Assembly (NCBI GenBank): GCA_024684175.1
Contig: JAIKXJ010000051.1
Location: 1 to 35,961, forward strand
Reading direction: 5' to 3'
DNA from: Erysipelotrichaceae bacterium
GTDB lineage: Bacteria; Bacillota_I; Bacilli_A; Erysipelotrichales; Erysipelotrichaceae
DNA: 35,961 nt
The notes below the pieces were generated by a model, which saw only the letters and a list, made by a program, of their open reading frames with translations, had not been told where the DNA came from and ran no database searches. A program made the translations under genes and the position numbers. Below, piece after piece: positions 16,624-24,626 of the stretch; position 1 is the first letter of the stretch; every line of letters begins with the position of its first letter.

Positions 16624-19320
16624 ATGAGCAAGAAATACGTCTATATGTTTGCAGAAGGAAATGCAAACATGCGTGAACTCCTTGGCGGTAAGGGTGCCAA
16701 CCTGGCAGAGATGGCCAGCTTAGGCTTACCAGTACCTTATGGCTTCACCATCACGACCGAAGCATGCAACGCATACTACGATGATGGTCAGAAGATCAAC
16801 AAGGATATCATGGCACAAGTCAAGACTGCCTTAGGCAAACTGGAAAAACAGGCCGGCAGAAAACTTGGCGATGCAAAGAATCCGTTACTTGTTTCCGTAA
16901 GATCAGGCGCAAGAGCTTCCATGCCAGGCATGATGGACACCATCCTCAACCTCGGTATCAACGATGAAGTTGCTGCAACGATCGCCAGCAAGACCAATAA
17001 CGAACGATTCGCTTACGATTCCTACCGTCGTTTCATCCAGATGTTCTCGGATGTCGTTATGGAACTCTCCAAGAAGAGATTCGAAGAAATCATCGATGAG
17101 ATCAAGGAAAAGAAAGGCGTCAAGCTCGATACCGAACTGGATGCTGAAGATATGAAGGAACTCGTCAAGAGATTCAAAGCTTTCTATAAGAAAGAACTGA
17201 AAGAAGACTTCCCTCAGGATACCAAGATCCAGCTGGAAAGAGCCATCGAAGCCGTTTTCCGTTCCTGGAACAATCCGAGAGCGATCTTCTACCGCAAAGA
17301 AAACGATATCCCTTCTTCCTGGGGCACAGCTGTCAACGTACAGATGATGGTCTTCGGCAACATGGGTGACGACTGCGGTACAGGTGTTGCCTTCACGCGT
17401 AACCCTGCTACAGGCGAAAAGAAACTTTTCGGTGAATTCCTGATGAACGCGCAAGGCGAAGACGTCGTTGCCGGTGTCAGAACCCCGCAGACGATCGACC
17501 AGTTAAAGAAGGTCATGCCTGGTGCTTACAATGATTTCGTCAAGATCTGCAATACTCTGGAGCAGCACTACCATGATATGCAGGATATGGAATTCACGAT
17601 TCAGGAAAAGAAACTCTTCATGTTACAGACCCGTAACGGTAAGAGAACAGCTACAGCTGCCTTGAAGGTCGCTTGTGACATGGTCAAAGAAGGTCTGGTC
17701 ACTGTCGATCAGGCATTGATGATGGTCGAACCGAAGCAGCTGGATGCATTACTGCACCCGCAGTTCGATGCAGCTGCCCTTAAGAAAGCAAAACCGATCG
17801 CTTCTGCCCTTCCGGCATCTCCGGGTGCTGCCTGCGGTCAGATCGTCTTCTCTGCCGAAGATGCGATCAGAGAACACAAGAACGGCAAGAAAGTCGTCTT
17901 AGTCAGACTCGAGACTTCTCCGGAAGATATCGAAGGTATGGCTGCTGCCGAAGGCGTCCTGACGGTCCGCGGCGGTATGACTTCTCACGCTGCCGTCGTT
18001 GCCAGAGGTATGGGCGAATGCTGCGTCTCCGGCTGCGGTGACATCAAGATCGATTACGCTAAGAAACAGTTCACGCTCAACGATAAAGTTTATAAAGAAT
18101 TCGATTGGCTCTCACTCGACGGTTCCACAGGAAACATCTACGGTGAAGCGATCCCGACCGTTCCGGCTTCCATCTCCGGTGACTTCAAGAAGTTCATGAA
18201 GTGGGCAGATGAAAGAAGAAGATTGAAGATCAGGACCAATGCGGATACACCTAAGGATGCCGCACAGGCCGTTGAATTCGGTGCTGAAGGTATTGGTCTG
18301 GTCAGAACGGAACATATGTTCTTCCAGGAAGACAAGATCAAAGCGATCAGAGAGATGATCGTCTCGCAGACGACGGAACAGAGAAAAGCCGCTCTGGAAA
18401 AAGTCCTGCCGTTACAGCAGAAAGACTTCGAAGGCATCTACGAAGCAATGAAAGGCATGCCGGTAACGATCCGTTACTTAGATCCGCCTCTTCATGAGTT
18501 CGTTCCGCAGGATGAAAAGCAACAGAAAGAGCTTGCCAAAGAGATGGGTATGACCCTGAAGCAGCTCAAAGCTGTCTGCGACGGCTTACATGAATTCAAC
18601 CCGATGATGGGCCACAGAGGCTGCCGTCTGGCTGTCACCTATCCGGAGATCGCCGAGATGCAGACCAAGGCTGTCATCCGTGCAGCGATCGCGACTAACA
18701 AGAAACATCCGAAGTGGCATGTCGTTCCTGAGATCATGATCCCGCTGGTCGGTGATGTTGCCGAACTCAAGTATGTCAAGAACATCGTTGTCAAGACTGC
18801 CGATGAAGAGATCAAGAAAGCGAAAGCGAAACTTGAATACCATGTCGGTACGATGATCGAGATCCTGCGTGCCGCCTTACTGGCAGATGAGATCGCCGAA
18901 GAAGCAGAATTCTTCTCCTTCGGAACCAACGACCTCACGCAGATGACCTTCGGATTCTCCAGAGATGATGCCGGCAAGTTCTTAGCTTCTTACTACGATG
19001 CGAAGATCTACGAACAGGATCCGTTCGCAAGACTTGACCAGCATGGTGTCGGCAAGCTTGTCGAAATGGCAGCTACATTAGGCAGAAAGACCCGTCCGGA
19101 TATCAAACTCGGTATCTGCGGCGAACACGGCGGCGACCCTGCTTCCATCGAATTCTGCGATAAGGTCGGTCTGACTTATGTCTCTTGCTCACCATACAGA
19201 GTACCGATCGCCAGATTGGCTGCCGCACAGGCTGCGATCAAGAACGGTTACAAGGCTGACGCTAAAAAAGCTGCCAAGAAACCGGCAAAGAAAACAGCTA
19301 AAAAAGCAGCCAAGAAATAA
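16624..19320 (+). CDS. ppdK: Pyruvate, phosphate dikinase with Ala/Lys-rich C-terminal tail
   Basis: This 898-residue enzyme interconverts pyruvate, ATP and phosphate with phosphoenolpyruvate, AMP and pyrophosphate. In anaerobic Firmicutes it can run in the glycolytic direction. Seen in order are the N-terminal nucleotide-binding domain (GGKGANLAEM at about 21-30; RSGARASMPGMMDT at about 93-106), the swivelling phosphohistidine domain (GGMTSHAAVVARGMG, catalytic H455) and the C-terminal PEP/pyruvate barrel with FGTNDLTQMTFGFSRDD and the cysteine of GICGEHGGDP. Typical members end near residue 875. Here about 21 extra residues follow, almost all Ala and Lys (AKK repeats). The ribosome site AAGGAG precedes the ATG. 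It is a single-gene unit ending in a strong terminator. Confidence 0.96.
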   Translation: MSKKYVYMFAEGNANMRELLGGKGANLAEMASLGLPVPYGFTITTEACNAYYDDGQKINKDIMAQVKTALGKLEKQAGRKLGDAKNPLLVSVRSGARASMPGMMDTILNLGINDEVAATIASKTNNERFAYDSYRRFIQMFSDVVMELSKKRFEEIIDEIKEKKGVKLDTELDAEDMKELVKRFKAFYKKELKEDFPQDTKIQLERAIEAVFRSWNNPRAIFYRKENDIPSSWGTAVNVQMMVFGNMGDDCGTGVAFTRNPATGEKKLFGEFLMNAQGEDVVAGVRTPQTIDQLKKVMPGAYNDFVKICNTLEQHYHDMQDMEFTIQEKKLFMLQTRNGKRTATAALKVACDMVKEGLVTVDQALMMVEPKQLDALLHPQFDAAALKKAKPIASALPASPGAACGQIVFSAEDAIREHKNGKKVVLVRLETSPEDIEGMAAAEGVLTVRGGMTSHAAVVARGMGECCVSGCGDIKIDYAKKQFTLNDKVYKEFDWLSLDGSTGNIYGEAIPTVPASISGDFKKFMKWADERRRLKIRTNADTPKDAAQAVEFGAEGIGLVRTEHMFFQEDKIKAIREMIVSQTTEQRKAALEKVLPLQQKDFEGIYEAMKGMPVTIRYLDPPLHEFVPQDEKQQKELAKEMGMTLKQLKAVCDGLHEFNPMMGHRGCRLAVTYPEIAEMQTKAVIRAAIATNKKHPKWHVVPEIMIPLVGDVAELKYVKNIVVKTADEEIKKAKAKLEYHVGTMIEILRAALLADEIAEEAEFFSFGTNDLTQMTFGFSRDDAGKFLASYYDAKIYEQDPFARLDQHGVGKLVEMAATLGRKTRPDIKLGICGEHGGDPASIEFCDKVGLTYVSCSPYRVPIARLAAAQAAIKNGYKADAKKAAKKPAKKTAKKAAKK

Positions 19321-19337
19321 TATTTCTTAAAGAAACG

Positions 19338-19365
19338 AAAACCCGGAAATTCAATTCCGGGTTTT
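19338..19365. terminator. Bidirectional terminator between ppdK and the adenosine deaminase gene
   Basis: An 11-bp stem (AAAACCCGGAA with TTCCGGGTTTT) and a 6-nt loop are followed by T on the plus strand. On the minus strand TTTTCGTTT follows. It sits 1 bp from the deaminase stop at 19367. Confidence 0.9.
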
Positions 19366-19366
19366 T

Positions 19367-20371
19367 TCATACATGGAATGCCAGAACGAGTTTTTCTTTC
19401 AGATAACTTTTGGTCTCCACATCACAGAATGCGGCATCCAAAGAATCATAAGTACTTTGGATCAGCCGTTGTTCACTGACACCGATCATCTTGAGCTGAT
19501 TATGTTCATTGACGAGATCGGACCTGGCAAAGATCATGTTATCGGTATTGACCGTGACCTTAAGTCCTTCTTCCATCATTCTCCGTATCGGATGGGATGC
19601 ATAATTGCCTGTCGTCTTGATGTTGGATGAAACGCAGACTTCCAAAGGTATGTATCGTTCTTTCAACGCCTGAATATAGCGCACATCCTGTATACAGTCG
19701 ATGCCGTGCCCGATGCGGTCCGGTTCCATATCCAATGCTTCCAAAATATGTTGCCCGATCCCCATCTCACCGGCATGAAGCGTGAACGGGATCTTTTTCT
19801 GCTTCACGGCCTTGAATAACGGCGCATATTCCTTGTAGTCGCAGTTGTTTTCAAAACCGGCCAGGTCGACACCGACCAGTCCTTTGCCCAGCATCTTTTC
19901 GGAAACGTCGATCGTTTCCAGGTTCTCTGTTTGATTGAAAGAAGCGGAATCTCCCTTGTGCATCAGACAGTTGATGATACCGATCCGTATCTCGTGATCT
20001 TCCATCGCTTTTTTCGCTCCGTCGATCACCGCCTGCAATGCCGAAAGCTGACTCAGACCTCTCTTGCAATGCTGCTGAGAAGCGAAGCGGATCTCCGCGT
20101 AGATGAGACCAAGCCCATCCAGCCTCTTGCACAGATCATAGGTCGCATCGAAGAGATCTTCCCTGGTCTGCAAGATGTCACAGACCAGTTCAAATTTTTT
20201 GAAGCTCTCTTGAGAATGAGCGATGTTTTTGGCAAACAAAATATCATAGAAATCTTCAAAACGCATCCCCTTTTCGATCACGCCTTGCTTCAATGCCCTC
20301 TCATATGCCCAGGCGATATTGAGCGAACCGTCAAGATGCAGATGCAGATCAATCTTGGCCGTATTCATCAT
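19367..20371 (-). CDS. add: Adenosine deaminase
   Basis: This 334-residue zinc hydrolase of the amidohydrolase superfamily deaminates adenosine (and deoxyadenosine) to inosine in purine salvage. Metal and catalytic residues are visible: H10 and H12 in DLHLHLDGS, H199 and E202 in TLHAGEMG, H222 in RIGHGIDCI, and D277 in TVNTDN. The second acidic residue of the usual NTDD/NSDD pair is asparagine here (N278). I believe this occurs in other Firmicute members, so activity is probably kept, but a shifted substrate is possible. The start is ATGATG overlapping the peptidase stop by 4 bp, so the pair is translationally coupled. Confidence 0.92.
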   Translation of the reverse strand: MMNTAKIDLHLHLDGSLNIAWAYERALKQGVIEKGMRFEDFYDILFAKNIAHSQESFKKFELVCDILQTREDLFDATYDLCKRLDGLGLIYAEIRFASQQHCKRGLSQLSALQAVIDGAKKAMEDHEIRIGIINCLMHKGDSASFNQTENLETIDVSEKMLGKGLVGVDLAGFENNCDYKEYAPLFKAVKQKKIPFTLHAGEMGIGQHILEALDMEPDRIGHGIDCIQDVRYIQALKERYIPLEVCVSSNIKTTGNYASHPIRRMMEEGLKVTVNTDNMIFARSDLVNEHNQLKMIGVSEQRLIQSTYDSLDAAFCDVETKSYLKEKLVLAFHV

Positions 20372-21867
20372 CTGATCCCGTAGAGACCTTTGTATTTCTC
20401 TTTAAGATAGTCGATATAGTAATGCGGATCGAATTCCTCACCGGTCGCCCGTTTTACGATCTGTTCGAAAGTATATAAAGCACCGTCATGCTGGACGTTC
20501 TTGTGCAGATAGTCCGTGATCTTTTTGAACTGTCCCTTTTCCAGTAAGGCATCGACGTCAAGGTCTTCCTTCATCTTATGGAAGAGCTGTGCACCGATGG
20601 CGGAACCTAAGGCGTAGGTCGGGAAATAGCCAAACGAAGCATCCGACCAGTGAACGTCCTGTAAGATGCCATCCGATGATTTTTTTGCCTTGATGCCCAG
20701 ATATTTCTCGTATTTTTCATCCCAGAGCTCAGCGAGCTTATCAAGATCGGCCTTGCCGGAGAAGATGTCCTTCTCCAGTTCATAACGGATCAGGATATGG
20801 ATCGGATAAGTCAGTTCATCGGCTTCCGTACGGATCAAAGAACACTTGGAAACGTTGGCTGCCTTGATGAAATCCTCCAAAGAAACATTCCCCAGATTCT
20901 CCGGGAACAGCTCCTGAAGTTTCGGATACAGTTTCTTGAAGAATGCTTTCCTTCTGCCCAGATAGTTTTCAAAGAAACGGGACTGGGATTCGTGCATGCC
21001 CGAGGACATGTTGCGGATGAACGGATATTTGTCGTATTTGGCATCGACCTGGTGTTCATAGAAGGCATGACCGCACTCATGGATCAAAGAATAGATGGCC
21101 GCTGTGACATTGTGTTCGTCGTAGTTGACCGTGACACGCACGTCATTTTTGGAGAAACCGTTGGTGAACGGATGTTCCGTCAGGCCCATATAGCCCCAGT
21201 CGGAAGTAAAGCCCAGATATTTCTTGACTTCTTCCATGAATTTCGCCTGTTTCTCAGCCGGATAATACTTGTATAAGAACGAATCATCGATGAGATCTTT
21301 CTTCTTATCGATCTTTTTGATCAAAGGCAGCAGTTCCTTTTTGATCAGAGAGAAGAATGCATCGTATTTCTTCTTGTTCATCCCCTCTTCGTAGTCATCC
21401 AGCAGGAGATCATAAGGATCCTTTTTTGCATCTCTTTTCTTTGCGCGGATCTTGCTGAGCTCGATGAGTTTCATCAGATGCGGCTTGAAGACGGCATAGT
21501 CTTCCCCTGTCTTGGCTTTGAGCCAGGCATCGTAGCTGTTCATCAGAGCCAGAGAGAATTCCATCGTTTCTTCCTTAGTGAATTTTAAGACCTCTTCCAG
21601 CGATTTTTTCGCCAGGGAGATATCACGGTTGCCCACTTCACCGAGATCCTGCTCAGACAGGTATAAAACAGCCTCCGCGTATTCTTTGGAAGTCTGCAGT
21701 TGGTAGAGCTCCCCTTCAACGATGCTGCACATCTTGTTGCGGTAAGCGGCACCGCCGCTCGGGGCGATCGTCAGCCGGTCGAATCCGGTCGTCGATAAGA
21801 CCAGATAATACGCCAGGATCTTTTCGTTGTACTCACGGTAGATCTTCAATGCTTGGTTTTTGTTCAT
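20368..21867 (-). CDS. M32 family metallocarboxypeptidase
   Basis: This 499-residue cytoplasmic carboxypeptidase of the thermostable Taq/Pfu type (M32) removes C-terminal amino acids from peptides. The zinc site is HECGH (H263, E264, H267) within AAIYSLIHECGHAFYEHQ, and the third ligand is the glutamate of GMHESQSRFFEN, about 30 residues on. Family segments such as DVRVTVNYDEHN and LTYPIHILIRYELE are present, and the length is normal. A good ribosome site (GGAAAGGAAG) precedes the ATG at 21867. It is the first gene of a pair with adenosine deaminase, starting just after the rbfA terminator. I see no clear promoter in the 40-bp gap, so partial read-through may supply it. Confidence 0.95.
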   Translation of the reverse strand: MNKNQALKIYREYNEKILAYYLVLSTTGFDRLTIAPSGGAAYRNKMCSIVEGELYQLQTSKEYAEAVLYLSEQDLGEVGNRDISLAKKSLEEVLKFTKEETMEFSLALMNSYDAWLKAKTGEDYAVFKPHLMKLIELSKIRAKKRDAKKDPYDLLLDDYEEGMNKKKYDAFFSLIKKELLPLIKKIDKKKDLIDDSFLYKYYPAEKQAKFMEEVKKYLGFTSDWGYMGLTEHPFTNGFSKNDVRVTVNYDEHNVTAAIYSLIHECGHAFYEHQVDAKYDKYPFIRNMSSGMHESQSRFFENYLGRRKAFFKKLYPKLQELFPENLGNVSLEDFIKAANVSKCSLIRTEADELTYPIHILIRYELEKDIFSGKADLDKLAELWDEKYEKYLGIKAKKSSDGILQDVHWSDASFGYFPTYALGSAIGAQLFHKMKEDLDVDALLEKGQFKKITDYLHKNVQHDGALYTFEQIVKRATGEEFDPHYYIDYLKEKYKGLYGIR

Positions 21868-21889
21868 TATTTCTTCCTTTCCATGAAAA

Positions 21890-21910
21890 AAGGCGCTTGA
21901 AAAGCACCTT
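21890..21910 (-). terminator. Intrinsic terminator of the rimP-rbfA operon
   Basis: A 9-bp stem (with one G-U pair in the RNA) and a 3-nt loop are followed on the minus strand by six T. It overlaps the rbfA stop codon at 21909-21911. Confidence 0.8.
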
Positions 21911-22247
21911 ATCGTTCTGAATCTTTCTGTAATATCTCTTCGATGCGATCCGCTTTGTCGAGCGTATCATCGACGACGAACGTCAGATCCGGAATCTTGC
22001 GCATGCGTACCCGTTTGGCCAGCTCCGATTTGATGTGGCCTTTGGAGCGGCGCAAGACATCCAGCCCGTCCCGTTTCTTATAGTTCTTGCCCAAAAACGA
22101 GACATAGACCTTCGCCGAATTGAGATCGGGCGAAACATCGACTTCCGTCACTGTCGGGAAACCGAGTTTCGGGTCATTGATCTCCTGCGAGATGATGACC
22201 GAGATCTCTCTCAACAGGATCGAATCGATCTTGTTGACTCTGCTCAT
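21909..22247 (-). CDS. rbfA: Ribosome-binding factor A
   Basis: This small KH-like protein of 112 residues matures the 30S subunit by acting on the 5' region of 16S rRNA. I use the ATG at 22247 ([16 protein letters not shown]), which overlaps the infB stop by 4 bp and matches the family N terminus; a longer in-frame start at 22334 would lie within infB. Family segments include [20 protein letters not shown] and AKVYVSF, followed by [20 protein letters not shown]. It is the last gene of the operon. Confidence 0.95.
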   Translation of the reverse strand: MSRVNKIDSILLREISVIISQEINDPKLGFPTVTEVDVSPDLNSAKVYVSFLGKNYKKRDGLDVLRRSKGHIKSELAKRVRMRKIPDLTFVVDDTLDKADRIEEILQKDSER

Positions 22248-24076
22248 TGATCTACTTTGACCTCCTGATCGACATAACCTTCGATGATATCGAGTTCTTT
22301 GATATCGTTGTAGTTTTCGATCGTCATACCGCACTCATAGCCGGCAGCGACTTCCTTGGCATCGTTCTCAAAACGGCGGAGCGAACCCAGCCTTCCGGTA
22401 TAGATGACGATACCGTCACGGATCAGACGGATCGAACAGTCACGGACGATCTTGCCTTCGGTGACCATACAGCCGGCGATCGTGCCGATCTTGGAAACTT
22501 TATAAGTCTTACGGACTTCCGCCTGGCCGATGACGACTTCTTCGTAGACCGGTGCCAACATACCCTTCATGGCTGCTTCCATTTCTTCGACAGCCTTGTA
22601 GATGATGTTGTGCAGACGGATCTCGACGCCTTCATCCTGTGCCTTCTTTCTGACATTGGCATCCGGACGGACATTGAAACCGTAGATCACGGCATGGGAA
22701 ACGGAAGCCAGGATGACATCCGATTCATTGATCGTACCGGCAGCGCGGCGGATGACATTGACTTTGACGCCGTCGACATCGATCTTCGATAACGATGATG
22801 CGACAGCTTCCGCCGTACCGGTAACGTCGGACTTGACGATGACCGGGATCTCTTTGACTTCACCGCGGTCGATCTGGCTCTTCAGATCATCGAGGGTCAT
22901 CGCAACGGACGCATTACGGTCTTTTTCAAGTTTTGCACGGGCTCTTGCCTGCGCGACGGCTCTGGCGTCTTTGTCATCGTCGAAGACTTTGAAGTTGTCG
23001 CCTGCGACCGGTACATCGTTGAGACCTATGATCTCGACCGGAGTACCCGGTAAAGCTTCGCTGATCTCTTTGCCCAGATCGTTGGTCATCTTACGGACCT
23101 TGCCGTATGCCGTACCGACGACGATAGAATCCGACTGGTGTAAGGAACCGTTCTGTACCAAAAGCGTCGAGACCGGGCCTCTGCCCTTGTCGAGCTTGGC
23201 TTCGATGACCGTGCCTGTCGCCAGTTTCTTCGGATTGGCTTTGATGTCGCGGACTTCCGCAACGACCAGGATCGTTTCCAGAATGTCCTGCACGCCCATA
23301 CCTGTCTTCGCGGAACATTCGACGTAGATCGTATCGCCGCCCCATTCTTCCGGCATCAGTCCCAGTTCGGACATCGCATTTTTGACTTTATCCGGATTGG
23401 CACCCGGTTTATCCATTTTATTGACAGCGACGATGATCGGCACGCCAGCCGCCTTGGCATGGTCGACCGCTTCGATCGTCTGAGGCATGACACCGTCATC
23501 CGCTGCGACCACGATGATCGCGATATCGGTGACGGAAGCGCCTCTTGCACGCATGGCCGTGAACGCTTCATGGCCCGGTGTATCCAGGAACGTGACCAGT
23601 TTTCCGTTCACATTGACCTGGTAAGCACCGATGTGCTGTGTGATGCCGCCGAATTCGCCTTCGACGACTCGTGAGTTACGGATATAGTCCAGCAAGGTCG
23701 TCTTACCGTGGTCGACGTGGCCCATGATCGTAACGATCGGAGCGCGTTCCACCAGATCTGCCGGATCGTCAGTCTCGGTATCAAGCAAGGTTTCATCTTC
23801 CTGAGGTTCTTCTTTTGTTGCATCAACCCCGAATTCCATACATACCAGTTCGACATTTTCGTCGTCGAGGGATGAGTTGATGGTCACCATCTTGCCCAGC
23901 ATAAAGAGGATCTTGATGACGTCGCCGGAGTTCTTGTGTAATTTGGCAGCGAGATCACCGACCGTGATCCCCTCCTGATATGTGATCGCTTCGACTTTTT
24001 CATCGCGTTTCTTTTCGAAATTCTGATTACCTCTAGGTTTTCTGTTCAGATGTTTTTTATATGTCTGTTTCGCCAT
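22244..24076 (-). CDS. infB: Translation initiation factor IF-2
   Basis: This GTPase of 610 residues places initiator tRNA on the 30S subunit and helps subunit joining. The G domain shows G1 GHVDHGKTT (about 119-127), the switch segment [11 protein letters not shown]3 DTPGHEAF and G4 NKMDKP. The following domains II, III and IV (C2) are intact to the end ([23 protein letters not shown]). Its N-terminal region is short, about 110 residues, with one IF2N-like segment ([25 protein letters not shown]), so it is a compact IF-2. AGGAGG precedes the ATG. It lies 12 bp after ylxQ. Confidence 0.97.
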   Translation of the reverse strand: MAKQTYKKHLNRKPRGNQNFEKKRDEKVEAITYQEGITVGDLAAKLHKNSGDVIKILFMLGKMVTINSSLDDENVELVCMEFGVDATKEEPQEDETLLDTETDDPADLVERAPIVTIMGHVDHGKTTLLDYIRNSRVVEGEFGGITQHIGAYQVNVNGKLVTFLDTPGHEAFTAMRARGASVTDIAIIVVAADDGVMPQTIEAVDHAKAAGVPIIVAVNKMDKPGANPDKVKNAMSELGLMPEEWGGDTIYVECSAKTGMGVQDILETILVVAEVRDIKANPKKLATGTVIEAKLDKGRGPVSTLLVQNGSLHQSDSIVVGTAYGKVRKMTNDLGKEISEALPGTPVEIIGLNDVPVAGDNFKVFDDDKDARAVAQARARAKLEKDRNASVAMTLDDLKSQIDRGEVKEIPVIVKSDVTGTAEAVASSLSKIDVDGVKVNVIRRAAGTINESDVILASVSHAVIYGFNVRPDANVRKKAQDEGVEIRLHNIIYKAVEEMEAAMKGMLAPVYEEVVIGQAEVRKTYKVSKIGTIAGCMVTEGKIVRDCSIRLIRDGIVIYTGRLGSLRRFENDAKEVAAGYECGMTIENYNDIKELDIIEGYVDQEVKVDQ

Positions 24077-24088
24077 GGCAACCTCCTT

Positions 24089-24373
24089 CTATTGATTTTT
24101 TAACAGTGCATCTCTAAATCCTTTATCTAAGATCCCGACCACTTTGACGTTGTTTTTCCCTAACGCGGAAGAAAGCTCTTCCCCGGAAAAATCATCGATG
24201 TGACCGATCTTATAATAGTGACATTTCTTTTCATAGCGTTCTCTGCTTTTTTCAGAGATATCGGAAGCAATGAACAGGAGCTTGACTTTTTCGATCCTGT
24301 TCAAAACTTCCTCCCCCAGGACGACCTTCTTTGCCCGATAGGCCAGTCCCAGGGTCTTCAGTTTATCAGCCAT
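24089..24373 (-). CDS. ylxQ: L7Ae-family ribosomal protein (YlxQ)
   Basis: This 94-residue protein has the L7Ae/L30e/Gadd45-type RNA-binding fold, as in B. subtilis YlxQ. Supporting segments are TLGLAYRAKKVVLGEEVL and KVKLLFIASDISEKSRERYEKKC, where a glycine or lysine-rich loop normally contacts kink-turn RNA. Its exact RNA target is unknown. It overlaps the YlxR gene by 8 bp, and the order nusA-ylxR-ylxQ-infB is conserved in Firmicutes, which supports the call. Confidence 0.9.
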   Translation of the reverse strand: MADKLKTLGLAYRAKKVVLGEEVLNRIEKVKLLFIASDISEKSRERYEKKCHYYKIGHIDDFSGEELSSALGKNNVKVVGILDKGFRDALLKNQ

Positions 24374-24623
24374 TGATCACCTTTAAGATCTCTTCGTAGA
24401 CCTCTTCCTTGATCTCTGTCTCCAGGGCACGGGAGATGGCGTTCTTCTTTCTGGCGAGTTCAAGCGCTTCAAGGCTCTTGGAGATATACGCTCCTTTGCC
24501 GTTGAGCTTGCCCGTCAGATCGACTTTCACTTCCCCTTCCGGCGTCCTGACAATACGCAAGAGGTCCTTTTTGGGAAATGATTGATTTGTTGCCAGACAT
24601 CTGCGCATTGGTATCTTTTTCAT
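24366..24623 (-). CDS. rnpM: YlxR/RnpM family RNA-binding protein
   Basis: This 85-residue protein matches the YlxR (DUF448) family. Its N terminus, KKIPMRRCLATNQSFPKKDLLRIVR, and the NGKGAYIS segment correspond to the family's P-x-R-x-C start and G-R-G-A-Y core. In B. subtilis the protein, renamed RnpM, binds and modulates RNase P. GAGGAG near the end of nusA can serve as ribosome site. It lies 3 bp after the nusA stop, consistent with co-translation. Confidence 0.9.
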   Translation of the reverse strand: MKKIPMRRCLATNQSFPKKDLLRIVRTPEGEVKVDLTGKLNGKGAYISKSLEALELARKKNAISRALETEIKEEVYEEILKVING

Positions 24624-24626
24624 CGA

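Noticed and set aside
22248..22334. Longer N terminus for rbfA
   Set aside because: The extra 29 residues overlap infB, are not RbfA-like, and the 4-bp ATGA overlap at 22244-22247 is the usual coupling arrangement.
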